64,000 bases of DNA from Bacteroidales bacterium (GTDB lineage: Bacteria; Bacteroidota; Bacteroidia; Bacteroidales; UBA932). The notes beneath the pieces are model-generated. The model ran no database searches. It was not told the DNA's origin and saw nothing but the letters and a program-made list of their open reading frames with translations. The translations under genes and the position numbers were made by a program. Position 1 is the first letter of the stretch. Every line of letters starts with the position of its first letter. Below, piece by piece: positions 25,842 to 34,798 of this stretch. Where the stretch lies: NCBI GenBank assembly GCA_017501525.1, contig JAFVWT010000016.1, positions 1 to 64,000 of the forward strand, in the 5' to 3' direction.

Positions 25842-26864
25842 TTAATTATAAAGTTGCATATTTTTTTTGCTCAATATCACATATAGTATGACTGGTGCTC
25901 CAAATATTGGAGTTATGGCATTAAGGGGTAGTATAGTACTGCTTCCGGGAATGACTGTCAGTAGGTTACAAATCAGGGCGACAACTCCTCCTGCCAAAAT
26001 GGTTGTAGGTATTAGGTGGTTGTGGTTGGCACTTGAGAGCATAAGTCTGGCAATGTGAGGTACTGCTATTCCTATAAATGAGACGGGTCCACAGAAGGCA
26101 GTCACTATTGCTACAAGAATACCTGTACATATCAGGATTGCAATCCGTACCATTTTTATATTTATCCCGAGGTTGGACGCATAGTTCTCTCCTAAAAGCA
26201 AGGCATTCATAGGCTTGCTGAGCATCAAGGAGGCAGCAAGTCCAAGCAACAGCACTATAGCAAAAAATGGGAGTTTGTCCATAGTTACCGATGAAAAGTC
26301 ACCCATTCCCCACATTACAAATTTGTGGACCTTGTCTGCCGATGAGTAGTAATTTAATATTGAGATGGAGGATGATACCAGATATCCGACCATGATTCCT
26401 ACTATCAGCAGAAGTATATTGCTCCTGACCTTAGTGGAGAAGAAAATGATTACTGAGAGGATGAGCATTGCTCCTATCAGTGCGGAGAATGCAATTGCCA
26501 TGTAGCCTCCCAGACCTCCTATTTGTCCTCCGAGGGCGAGCATAGCTATTGCCACACCGAGGTTTGCTCCGTCGCTTATCCCCAGGATCGAGGGGCCAGC
26601 AAGGGGATTTCTGAATAGGGTCTGTAAAAGTAATCCACTGATAGCTAAAGCACTACCTGAAAGTAAGGCTGTGATTGCCCCCGGTAGTCTGGATTCCATG
26701 ATGATGATTTTCAAAGAGGGGTCTGGCGCATCACTTCCTGTGAGTATATTCCATATCAGTTCAACGGGAATAGTCACTGCTCCATATAGAATATTGGCAA
26801 TGAATAGTATTGGTAGTGCTATACCCAATATGATATATACCTGTCTATGAGTTCTCATTTCCAT
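25842..26864 (-). CDS. FecCD family ABC transporter permease
   Basis: 340 aa of mostly hydrophobic segments (about nine or ten helices). Family motifs: SRLPGAITALLSGSALAISGLLLQTLFRNPLAGPSILGIS near the N-terminus and GPVSFIGIAVPHIARL in the cytoplasmic coupling region. Such permeases carry siderophores, haem or vitamin B12. It overlaps the upstream DoxX-like gene by 20 bp and precedes the ATPase by 13 bp. Confidence 0.94.
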   Translation of the reverse strand: MEMRTHRQVYIILGIALPILFIANILYGAVTIPVELIWNILTGSDAPDPSLKIIIMESRLPGAITALLSGSALAISGLLLQTLFRNPLAGPSILGISDGANLGVAIAMLALGGQIGGLGGYMAIAFSALIGAMLILSVIIFFSTKVRSNILLLIVGIMVGYLVSSSISILNYYSSADKVHKFVMWGMGDFSSVTMDKLPFFAIVLLLGLAASLMLSKPMNALLLGENYASNLGINIKMVRIAILICTGILVAIVTAFCGPVSFIGIAVPHIARLMLSSANHNHLIPTTILAGGVVALICNLLTVIPGSSTILPLNAITPIFGAPVILYVILSKKNMQLYN

Positions 26865-28167
26865 TTTCCTCTTGGGGCATAACTTCGTTCTGATTCCTTT
26901 GGTTGATTTTTGGAAGCTGGATAAGTTTGAATTTCTTGCCGTATATTATACCGCAAACATATCTGAATAATATGATAATCAGGAATATAATGAGAATACT
27001 ACATTCGTAAACCAATGTTTGCCTTACACTCTCCATTAAGGTTATCTCTTCGGCATCTGTATTTAAACTCTGTGAAAGGATTGAGGCATTTAGGTTTCGT
27101 CCTGACCATTTTTTGACCACAATGCCGTCATCCATATATATAACCCCTCCGTTTGAACGGACCATTGAAATCATAGTTTTGTCGTCTGAAATGGCGAGGT
27201 ATGGCTCTATATGAGGGTACCTTGCACAGGCTTCGGCAATTTCTTTATCTATGTTATTGACAAGTACATATGGGATTCCCCCTGCAACTAAAATGGAATC
27301 AATAGATACTGAAAGGTTTTTCCAATAACTCACTTTAAGTTTCTCAGGCCGATATATTGAGAAGAGGATTGTCGGGGAGCGTCTGTGAGCTATCTCATTG
27401 GCGATGGAGTTTCCGGCCGGATTGAATATATTCATTGAAAAATTCAGGTCCTCCTCTTCTCCGAGATATTTGTTTTCACTCCTTACAAATGTCCAGCTTT
27501 CGTCAGGAATATTGTCGATTGAGAAAATTTGTTCCGAACCATTTTTCTCGTAGATGAAATATGTCTCAAACATATCGTTGTCTGTGGCATTCTCTAATTT
27601 TACAGAGATATTTGTTCCAACCTTGTATTCCCCGAACTCCAGAAAAGGGATATTTATATAAGAGTAGAGTGAAGCGGCAAATGCTACAATACCGTATGTC
27701 CCCATCAAAGTCCACTCGGCAGCAGAGGGGGCAACCTTTCTAAATTTGTTCCGGAACAGAAAAATGGGTACGATACAGGCAGTGAGAATGAGATTCTTGA
27801 AAAATGTTTCCCAGCTGTCGGTATGTATTGCTTCTCCAAAACATCCGCATTCTGATACGAGGTCAAACTGTGCAGAGAAGAATGTCAAGAGAGTGAAAAA
27901 GAGTGTCATAATCAGAGCTATGACGGATGTGTACTTCATCCTCAGGCACATAAGTATTGCAATTCCCAATACAAATTCAACTATAGGAATTGTCAGGGCT
28001 AACGGAACAGATAGAAAATCTATAAATCCAAGATGTAATGATGTCAGATATTCCTGAACAATAAGTTGTGTACCTACGGGATCGACAAGTTTGAAAAAAC
28101 CCGAAAGGAGATATGTCATTCCGAAAACAACTCGGAGAAGAAACATTATTACCCGTAAAAAGCCCAT
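26845..28167 (-). CDS. BT_3928-type DoxX/MauE-like membrane protein
   Basis: 440 aa. The first about 150 residues are a four-helix DoxX/MauE-like membrane domain (MTYLLSGFFKLVDPVGT, VLGIAILMCLR, and a redox-suggestive SECGCFGEAIHTD loop). A fifth helix follows near residue 160, then a soluble region of about 220 residues and a further helix near residue 400 with a Gln/Asn/Glu-rich tail. The Cys-Gly-Cys resembles quinone/disulfide-linked membrane proteins, but the role is unknown. It lies one base downstream of tmk and overlaps the permease gene, so all four genes are probably co-transcribed. Confidence 0.85.
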   Translation of the reverse strand: MGFLRVIMFLLRVVFGMTYLLSGFFKLVDPVGTQLIVQEYLTSLHLGFIDFLSVPLALTIPIVEFVLGIAILMCLRMKYTSVIALIMTLFFTLLTFFSAQFDLVSECGCFGEAIHTDSWETFFKNLILTACIVPIFLFRNKFRKVAPSAAEWTLMGTYGIVAFAASLYSYINIPFLEFGEYKVGTNISVKLENATDNDMFETYFIYEKNGSEQIFSIDNIPDESWTFVRSENKYLGEEEDLNFSMNIFNPAGNSIANEIAHRRSPTILFSIYRPEKLKVSYWKNLSVSIDSILVAGGIPYVLVNNIDKEIAEACARYPHIEPYLAISDDKTMISMVRSNGGVIYMDDGIVVKKWSGRNLNASILSQSLNTDAEEITLMESVRQTLVYECSILIIFLIIILFRYVCGIIYGKKFKLIQLPKINQRNQNEVMPQEENGNENS

Positions 28168-28168
28168 A

Positions 28169-28843
28169 TTATATATTTATTACAGTTTGCAGTTTTTTGA
28201 AAATTTCTTCTGCAGGAAGCATATTTCCCTGGGGGTCAGAGCAGCATACTCTGATAAATGAACTATCTTTTTCGCATTGCCTCAGGTAGACCTGGCGGAC
28301 CCTTTCCTGAAATTTCATATCTGCTTCATGGATGTCAGACTTTCCGTTGAGATAGCCGCGGTCATCTCCGCTACGGGAATCTTTAAGTTTGCTATCTACA
28401 AAACTCATAGGAACATCCAGAAATATGTTCAAGTCTGGTCTCGGAATGGCAAACTCATTATACTCTGTATTGATAATCCACTCAGAGAGTTCTTCCTGTT
28501 CACTCTGTTGGGAAAGTTTTGCACATTGGAAAGCGATATTCGAGTAAACATATCTGTCCAGAAGGACTGTTTCTCCTTTGTCAAGCCAGGCTCTGATTTG
28601 AGTTGAGGCATCTTTTCTGTCTTGTGCAAATAGCAAAGCCACAATCATTGGATGAACTTGCTCAATGGATCCGAACTCCCCTCTAAGGAATTTGGCTATC
28701 ATTTCACCCACTACCGGGGCATCAAATCTTGGAAAATGGAGATAGTGTACTTTTCCGCCAATTTTTTCTTCCAGAAACCGATGTACATTTTTTACTTGGG
28801 TTGATTTTCCCGAACCGTCTAAGCCTTCTATTACTATAAGCAT
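28169..28843 (-). CDS. tmk: Thymidylate kinase
   Basis: Phosphorylates dTMP to dTDP. The start MLIVIEGLDGSGKST is chosen; a longer frame from 28876 adds 11 residues that the family lacks. Walker A is EGLDGSGKST, the DRY motif is LLDRYVYSNIAFQ, and a lid region follows DSRSGDDRGYLNGKSDIHE. About 224 aa fits. First gene of a minus-strand operon with the DoxX protein and the ABC permease/ATPase, divergent from folP. Confidence 0.95.
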   Translation of the reverse strand: MLIVIEGLDGSGKSTQVKNVHRFLEEKIGGKVHYLHFPRFDAPVVGEMIAKFLRGEFGSIEQVHPMIVALLFAQDRKDASTQIRAWLDKGETVLLDRYVYSNIAFQCAKLSQQSEQEELSEWIINTEYNEFAIPRPDLNIFLDVPMSFVDSKLKDSRSGDDRGYLNGKSDIHEADMKFQERVRQVYLRQCEKDSSFIRVCCSDPQGNMLPAEEIFKKLQTVINI

Positions 28844-28914
28844 AAATTTACTACTTTTGCAATGACAAACATACAAACAAAAAGGTCAAGAAACAAAGCT
28901 AAACTCCCTTTTGT

Positions 28915-29718
28915 ATGATGAAAAAATATACTGCTATGGCAAAAGTGATGGGAATTATCAACATTAACGAGGATTCGTTTTATGCTCCCTCTCGGGCGAG
29001 GACTCCTGTAATGATTTTGGACAGGATAGAACAAATGGTAGCGGAAGGGGCGGATATTATAGATTTTGGGGCATGTTCTACCCGTCCGGGGTCAACACCT
29101 GTGGAGCCTTCAGTTGAATGGGAAAATCTTGAATTGGCGCTTTCCATTTTTAAATTGAATTTCCCCGAAATGGTATTTTCTGTTGATACATTCAGATCAG
29201 AGATTGTACGCAGATGCTACGACTCTTTTGGCTCTTTTATTGTAAATGATATTTCGGCAGGAGAGGATGATGAGAAGATGCTTGAAACCGTAGGCCGTTT
29301 GGGACTTGATTATATTGCCATGCACAAAAGAGGTACTCCTGCCACTATGCAGAGTTTATGCGAATATGATGATGTGACCGAGGATGTATTGCAATATTTC
29401 AGAGAATTTGAGGTTAAGGCCCGGGAATCTGGAATTTCCAGATGGATACTTGACCCGGGGTTTGGTTTTGCAAAGAGTATTGAGCAGAACTATCAAATGT
29501 TGCACAATCTGGATAAATTTAAGGAGCTCGGAAGGGATATTTTAATAGGTATCTCGCGCAAGAGCTTTATTTATAAGAAATTAGGGGTAGGACCTGAAGA
29601 TGCTCTTGAAGCTACTTCCCTGCTTCATAAAGAGGCTGTTTCCAAAGGTGCCGGGATATTGAGGGTGCACGATGTGGCTCCGGCAGTAAAAATTGTAAAG
29701 GAATTTTTGCAAGGATAG
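28915..29718 (+). CDS. folP: Dihydropteroate synthase
   Basis: Folate pathway: joins p-aminobenzoate to the hydroxymethylpterin pyrophosphate. Motifs: GADIIDFGACSTRPG, FSVDTFRSEIV, NDISAG, LDPGFGFAKSIEQNY, IGISRKSF and a final LRVHDV. The 267 aa fit. The first loop reads NINEDSF rather than the common NxTPDSF, a departure in the pterin-loop region. A TACTTTTG at 28852-28859 is a candidate -7 box. Divergent from tmk. Confidence 0.95.
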   Translation: MMKKYTAMAKVMGIININEDSFYAPSRARTPVMILDRIEQMVAEGADIIDFGACSTRPGSTPVEPSVEWENLELALSIFKLNFPEMVFSVDTFRSEIVRRCYDSFGSFIVNDISAGEDDEKMLETVGRLGLDYIAMHKRGTPATMQSLCEYDDVTEDVLQYFREFEVKARESGISRWILDPGFGFAKSIEQNYQMLHNLDKFKELGRDILIGISRKSFIYKKLGVGPEDALEATSLLHKEAVSKGAGILRVHDVAPAVKIVKEFLQG

Positions 29719-29730
29719 TCCTGGAGTAAA

Positions 29731-29803
29731 AGCCATACTATACAAAAGTTTTAGAAATAATACCTTATAATGTAGAATGTGGAATTTGAAGAAATCCTCT
29801 GCT
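29731..29803 (+). repeat. Degenerate copy of the MITE-like repeat (copy E)
   Basis: Shares the blocks ACAAAAGTTTT, ACCTT and GTGGAATTT followed by GAA with the right half of copy B, in the same order and orientation. Spacing is diverged. It lies between folP and murF-alr. Confidence 0.5.
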
Positions 29804-29861
29804 ATGGATGTAAAATTCTCAGGAAGGGGGTTAATAGAAGTTCCCAATAGAAGTTTGACAG

Positions 29862-32252
29862 ATGAAATGTTCAATAGATAGCCGTACTATTACCGATCCG
29901 GCAGGAACAAGATTTTATGCCATTGTGGGGAAAAACCGTAATGGGCACGATTATATTCCACAGTTGTATCGTGAAGGTGTCAGAGATTTTGTTGTCAGTG
30001 AAGAGCGTAAGGAGTTTAGGGATATGCCAGATGCTAAATTCACTATCGTGGACAATACCCTTGACAAACTTCAAAGTGATGCACATGATTATATTAAAGG
30101 TCTTAGTGCGCAAATAGTTGCTATTACAGGAAGTAATGGTAAAACAGTGGTGAAAGAGTGGATCTCCCAACTTATGGAGGGGGATGTGAAATTGTGTAGA
30201 AGTCCACGCAGTTATAATTCTCAGGTAGGTGTTCCTCTATCTCTCTTTGAGGTGGATTCACAATGCGAAGTGGCCCTTATTGAAGCGGGTATATCCCTAG
30301 TTGGGGAAATGGAGCGTCTTCAAAAGTGCATTTCTCCAGAAGTTGCCATTTTAACCCATTTTGGTGATGCTCATAATGAGGGTTTTGAGTCGGAACAACA
30401 GAAACTTTCCGAAAAAGGAATTCTTTTCAGGGAGTGTAGTGTTGCCATTGCTCATAATGACAAATATGGCCAATATATTTCCTCTCTCCTTAAAGAGGGG
30501 GCAAGGATGATTTTATGGGGTGAGTCTCCAGATTCAGATATTTTAGTGGAGAGTATAGAAAGGAGTGCAACCTGGCATAAGATAAAGGTGACTGAATATC
30601 TGTCGGATTCCGCAGGGGTAAGTGCGTATATTACAATTCCTTTTGCGGACGATGCTTCATATGAGAACTCTATGAGTGCCATTTCTTATTTGCTTTACCG
30701 TTCCTATACGTTGGATAAAATATCCGAGAGGATGAAGAATCTTCAGCCTGTGGCTATGCGAATGGAGATTAAAGATGGAGTAAACGGCTCACTTCTGATT
30801 AAGGATTACTATAATTCTGATCTGGCTTCCTTCTCTTTGGCTTTAAGATCTATGAACATTATTGGAGGGGAAAAGGATAAAGTGGTAATTCTCTCTGATT
30901 TTGAGGGAATAAACGACGATAATTTTTATCGTAGAATTGCTGAACTGATGCTCCCTGAAAAGATATCAAAGTTGATAGCGATTGGCCCTAATCTACACCG
31001 TAATATGGGTGTGTTCAAGGTGTTACCTTATAGCGTGTTTTATGATAGTACGGAGGAATTCTTGCAAAGTGAGAAACGGGATAATTTTGTCAACAATGTT
31101 ATTCTTATAAAGGGAGCCCGCAGGTTTATGTTTGAGAATATAGGAGAGTTCCTTCAGAAACAGTCTCATACCACATTATTGGAGGTGGATCTTGACGCTA
31201 TTGCACATAATTTCAATCTTTTCAAGAAGAAGTTGCCGTTGGGGACAAAAATGGCTGTTATGGTTAAGGCTTTCTCTTATGGGAGTGGATTGGCTGAAGT
31301 TGCCAACATATTGCAATACAATGGTGTGGATTATCTGATGGTGGCTTATGCTGACGAGGGGGTAGAATTACGTCGCAAAGGGATAAAGGTGCCGATTGCT
31401 GTAATGAATCCTGAAAGGGAGTCTTTGGATCAGCTTATAGAGTTTCAACTTGAACCTGAAATCTATTCTCTTGATTTGCTCAGATTGTTTGAATATACCC
31501 TTGTAAGTAGAGGTATCGAGAGTTATCCTGTTCATTTGAAACTCAATACAGGAATGAACCGCTCGGGGCTCAATGAAGATGAACTTGATTTGCTTCTTCA
31601 ATTTTTCAGTGAGAAACGTTCTTGTCAGATTGTTTCGTTGTTTTCTCATTTGGCGACTGCAGATGATCCTGCCCAGGATGAGTTCACATTGCAGCAGATA
31701 TCCATTTTCGAACGCTGCGCCAGGAAGATAACTTCCCGATTTTCACATAAGATATTGCTCCATATCCTTAACAGTGCCGGTATTGAGAGGTTCTCCCAAT
31801 ATAGTTTCGATATGGTGCGGCTCGGTATCGGATTGTATGGAATAGGGGAGGATCCGGGATTGAAATGTATCAGTACTTTCAAGACACATATCACTTCCAT
31901 CAGGAAAATCTCTTCGCAGGAGAGTGTCGGATATGGGAGGAAGGGGCGTCCTGGTCGTGATGCACTGATTGCAACTATTCCTGTCGGATATGCTGATGGA
32001 ATAGACCGCCGCTTGAGCTGCTCGGTGGGGGAAATGTTCGTTAGAGGTTGCAGAGTTCCGATTGTGGGAAATGTCTGCATGGATATATGTATGCTTGATG
32101 TGACCGGTACAGGAGCCGGTGTAGGGGACGAGGTTGAGATTTTCGGGCGCAATATAAGTGTATCCGAGTTGGCGGAAAAACTCGGTACGATAGAGTATGA
32201 GGTGCTGACAAGCGTTTCCAGAAGAGTCAAGAGGGTTTATTTCAAGGAATAA
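29862..32252 (+). CDS. Bifunctional UDP-MurNAc-tripeptide:D-Ala-D-Ala ligase / alanine racemase
   Basis: A MurF-Alr fusion of 796 aa, the usual arrangement in Bacteroidota. The N-terminal half (about 1-425) is the Mur ligase: P-loop ITGSNGKT at 87-94 and FGDAHNEGF. The C-terminal half (about 435-796) is alanine racemase: PLP-binding lysine in MAVMVKAFSYGSG near residue 469, LKLNTGMNRSGL, catalytic Tyr in SVGYGRKG and ending VLTSVSRRVKRVYF. The enzyme makes D-alanine and adds D-Ala-D-Ala to the peptidoglycan precursor. Confidence 0.95.
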   Translation: MKCSIDSRTITDPAGTRFYAIVGKNRNGHDYIPQLYREGVRDFVVSEERKEFRDMPDAKFTIVDNTLDKLQSDAHDYIKGLSAQIVAITGSNGKTVVKEWISQLMEGDVKLCRSPRSYNSQVGVPLSLFEVDSQCEVALIEAGISLVGEMERLQKCISPEVAILTHFGDAHNEGFESEQQKLSEKGILFRECSVAIAHNDKYGQYISSLLKEGARMILWGESPDSDILVESIERSATWHKIKVTEYLSDSAGVSAYITIPFADDASYENSMSAISYLLYRSYTLDKISERMKNLQPVAMRMEIKDGVNGSLLIKDYYNSDLASFSLALRSMNIIGGEKDKVVILSDFEGINDDNFYRRIAELMLPEKISKLIAIGPNLHRNMGVFKVLPYSVFYDSTEEFLQSEKRDNFVNNVILIKGARRFMFENIGEFLQKQSHTTLLEVDLDAIAHNFNLFKKKLPLGTKMAVMVKAFSYGSGLAEVANILQYNGVDYLMVAYADEGVELRRKGIKVPIAVMNPERESLDQLIEFQLEPEIYSLDLLRLFEYTLVSRGIESYPVHLKLNTGMNRSGLNEDELDLLLQFFSEKRSCQIVSLFSHLATADDPAQDEFTLQQISIFERCARKITSRFSHKILLHILNSAGIERFSQYSFDMVRLGIGLYGIGEDPGLKCISTFKTHITSIRKISSQESVGYGRKGRPGRDALIATIPVGYADGIDRRLSCSVGEMFVRGCRVPIVGNVCMDICMLDVTGTGAGVGDEVEIFGRNISVSELAEKLGTIEYEVLTSVSRRVKRVYFKE

Positions 32253-32301
32253 GTATCTACTGTTTCCGATATTAAATATCTTTGCTTTAGTGTATGCCGG
32301 A

Positions 32302-32332
32302 TTTGTTTCTATCTGGCTTATTATTATCTTTG
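32302..32332 (+). promoter_or_regulatory. Promoter of the 745-aa lipoprotein gene
   Basis: TTTG at 32302-32305 and TATCTTTG at 32325-32332 are separated by 19 bp, matching the Bacteroidota consensus. The start codon is 36 bp downstream. Confidence 0.75.
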
Positions 32333-32367
32333 CAGTTTATAATATTTGTAATAAAAATTAAAGGACA

Positions 32368-34605
32368 ATGAAAAATTTAAAATCACTACTATTGATTTTG
32401 ACCGCAGCCATAGTTATGGCTGTAGGTTGTAAGAAAGGTGACGAGCCAACACCTCCAACACCTCCTGCACCTCCTGTAACGACAGCATTGGATTTTGATA
32501 TCCAGGTTGCAGATGTTGATATGGTCTCTATCACCTACAGTGTTATCCCTTCAATCAGTGATGCAGAGTATCTCCACGTAGTTGTAAGAGAAGATGCTAT
32601 CTCATCAATGGATTCGTTATCAGTTGCTTCATCTATTCTTGACGAGATGGAAGAGACAGCTTCTTATCAAGGTAAAACTCTTGCAGAATACCTTCCTGAA
32701 TATGTTTCAGTGGGAAATGTTCTTGAAGAGAAGGCTACAGGTCTTGTGAAGGCTACCGATTACGCATTGGTTGTTTTCGGTGTAGATTTGGAGGCTGAAA
32801 ACAGAATAGGTGATACACATGTTAAGATTATTCCTTTCTCGACAGAAGATGTGGAAAAAGTGGAATGTACATTTGATATTACTGTTGAGACAGAATCTAC
32901 AACTGCCAATATCTCAGTGGTTCCATCAAACAAAGAATGTGTATATCATCTTATGATGGTAGGAAAAGATTATTTTGAAGGTTATACCGATCCATCTAAT
33001 CCCGATTCATTTACTATTGAAGAGTTTTATACAGAATATTTGAAAGTTTATGTGCAAGGTCTTCAGTCACAAGGAATGACAATTGAAGAAATTCATCAGG
33101 CAATATTTGTATCCGGAGATAACGATTTTGAAGCGACCGGACTTACTCCAAACTCTTCATACCAGTGCCTTGCAGGGGTAATAGAAATTAGGGATGACAG
33201 TTATCTTTTGTTGTCAGATGTGACTTTGAAGGATTTCACAACCGATGCGCCTGAGCATAACGGAATGACATTTGATATTCAAGTTTCAAACATCACTTCA
33301 AATTCTGCTCAGATTAGCCTTACTCCTTCAGATCCGACAGCTACATATTGTTGGTTGATCGGTCAATATGATGGTGAAAGTACTGCAGTAGAGTTGATGA
33401 ACAAGATAGTGGCTGAATATGCGATGTTTATGAATATGGGTATCATGTTGAGTACCGGTAACCAATATTATGAGGAATATAGCACAAATATCTTCCCTAA
33501 CACAGAATACAGCATCATTGCATTCGGTTATTCAGGTGGTATTACTTCAGATCCCACTCTTGTAACATTCAAGACTCTCCCTCCTGAGCATGACCCTGCT
33601 GATTGTGAATTTGAGGTATCATTCATGAATCAGACACCTTACTATTTTGATGTGGAAATTATCCCAACTGACAAGACTGTCTACTATTCACCCAACATCT
33701 GTCTTCCTGAACAATTTGATGCAGATAGAATCGCTTCAGAACTGGAAAGAAAATTTGAGGAGATGTTGTTTGCTTACAATAATGACCCTCAGATGATTGG
33801 AGAATATCTGATGTCAGACATTATTTATTACACATGTTATGATGATGATCGTGTAGTGACTGCACAAGGTCTGGAGCCTGAAACTACATATACATTCTAT
33901 ATTTGTGTTGTGGATGTGACTACCGGAAAAGTACTTAAGGTAGTAGATTATCCTTCAGCAGTTACCACTCCTGCATTAGGAACTATGGCAACTGAACCTC
34001 AGGTTCTGGGTTACTACTCAGGTGATGACGAGGCAGGACAAATCTTTGGAGACCGCCCTGCAACAGCAGGTAAAGCTATCGCAGCTGTAAGATTTGATGC
34101 AGATCCTTTGGCAACAGGAATTTTTGCAACATATCTTCGTGAGGATGATATGTATCCTTATATGGATGAAGAAGTTAGCCCTGACTATTATCTATATGGA
34201 CTATTAAAAGGTGATGGTAACTTTATGAGAAATATTGTTGACCAGCCTTATGGATTCTATCTTGTTGGATGGAGAGAAGATTGGGTTGTCTTTTCTTGTG
34301 CAACTGACCAGAATGGAGTTTATGGAGATATGTCGCGTACTCTGATTAATGCTACTCCTCAGAACAAAGGAGATATTCAGGAACTGATTGATTTGATCAA
34401 TATGTTGGATTCAGCTTCACAAACTACAATACCTTATCGTCCTGTGGAATTTGATTTCAAACCTGTTCCATACATTCCATTCAGTGGTAATGAGGTACGC
34501 TCTCACTCTTTTGATGCAGCTAATGCTTCAGCAGTGCAAAGTAGCTCATTTGTTTCGGCTAACTCAATTTCTCAACCACGTATCTCTAAAGTAGTAGTGT
34601 TTTAA
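32368..34605 (+). CDS. Lipoprotein with four repeated fibronectin-like domains
   Basis: The signal ends MAVGC (lipobox), then a Thr/Pro linker. Four related domains of about 120-140 residues follow, each opening with a strand of the form FDIxVxxxxxxxAxIxVxPSD and ending in a GLxPxTxY strand-turn such as GLTPNSSYQC, IFPNTEYSI and GLEPETTYTF. This fits Fn3/Ig-like repeats. The final roughly 170 residues (from YSGDDEAGQIFG) are a distinct domain. I do not recognise a specific family. It is likely a surface-exposed lipoprotein of unknown ligand. Own promoter and terminator. Confidence 0.8.
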   Translation: MKNLKSLLLILTAAIVMAVGCKKGDEPTPPTPPAPPVTTALDFDIQVADVDMVSITYSVIPSISDAEYLHVVVREDAISSMDSLSVASSILDEMEETASYQGKTLAEYLPEYVSVGNVLEEKATGLVKATDYALVVFGVDLEAENRIGDTHVKIIPFSTEDVEKVECTFDITVETESTTANISVVPSNKECVYHLMMVGKDYFEGYTDPSNPDSFTIEEFYTEYLKVYVQGLQSQGMTIEEIHQAIFVSGDNDFEATGLTPNSSYQCLAGVIEIRDDSYLLLSDVTLKDFTTDAPEHNGMTFDIQVSNITSNSAQISLTPSDPTATYCWLIGQYDGESTAVELMNKIVAEYAMFMNMGIMLSTGNQYYEEYSTNIFPNTEYSIIAFGYSGGITSDPTLVTFKTLPPEHDPADCEFEVSFMNQTPYYFDVEIIPTDKTVYYSPNICLPEQFDADRIASELERKFEEMLFAYNNDPQMIGEYLMSDIIYYTCYDDDRVVTAQGLEPETTYTFYICVVDVTTGKVLKVVDYPSAVTTPALGTMATEPQVLGYYSGDDEAGQIFGDRPATAGKAIAAVRFDADPLATGIFATYLREDDMYPYMDEEVSPDYYLYGLLKGDGNFMRNIVDQPYGFYLVGWREDWVVFSCATDQNGVYGDMSRTLINATPQNKGDIQELIDLINMLDSASQTTIPYRPVEFDFKPVPYIPFSGNEVRSHSFDAANASAVQSSSFVSANSISQPRISKVVVF

Positions 34606-34638
34606 TAAACTATACAATAATAAGTAGTATTTAAAATG

Positions 34639-34674
34639 ACCGGTATCCGTCTTAATCGGATATCGGTTTTTTTA
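34639..34674 (+). terminator. Terminator of the 745-aa lipoprotein gene
   Basis: ACCGGTATCCG pairs with CGGATATCGGT, followed by a seven-T run. Confidence 0.85.
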
Positions 34675-34695
34675 TAGAGTGAAGAGGTGATATCG

Positions 34696-34737
34696 CCAAA
34701 AAAATAGGGCTGAAACCTACAAATGGATTCAGCCCTA
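34696..34737 (-). terminator. Terminator of the rimP-nusA-infB operon
   Basis: Read on the minus strand, TAGGGCTGAA and TTCAGCCCTA form a perfect 10-bp stem followed by ATTTTTTTGG, 62 bp after the infB stop. Confidence 0.85.
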
Positions 34738-34798
34738 CGGTCGTATTTTGGGTTAATATGTGTGCTTGTAAGCAATGAAAGAATCTGATACCTCCCTT

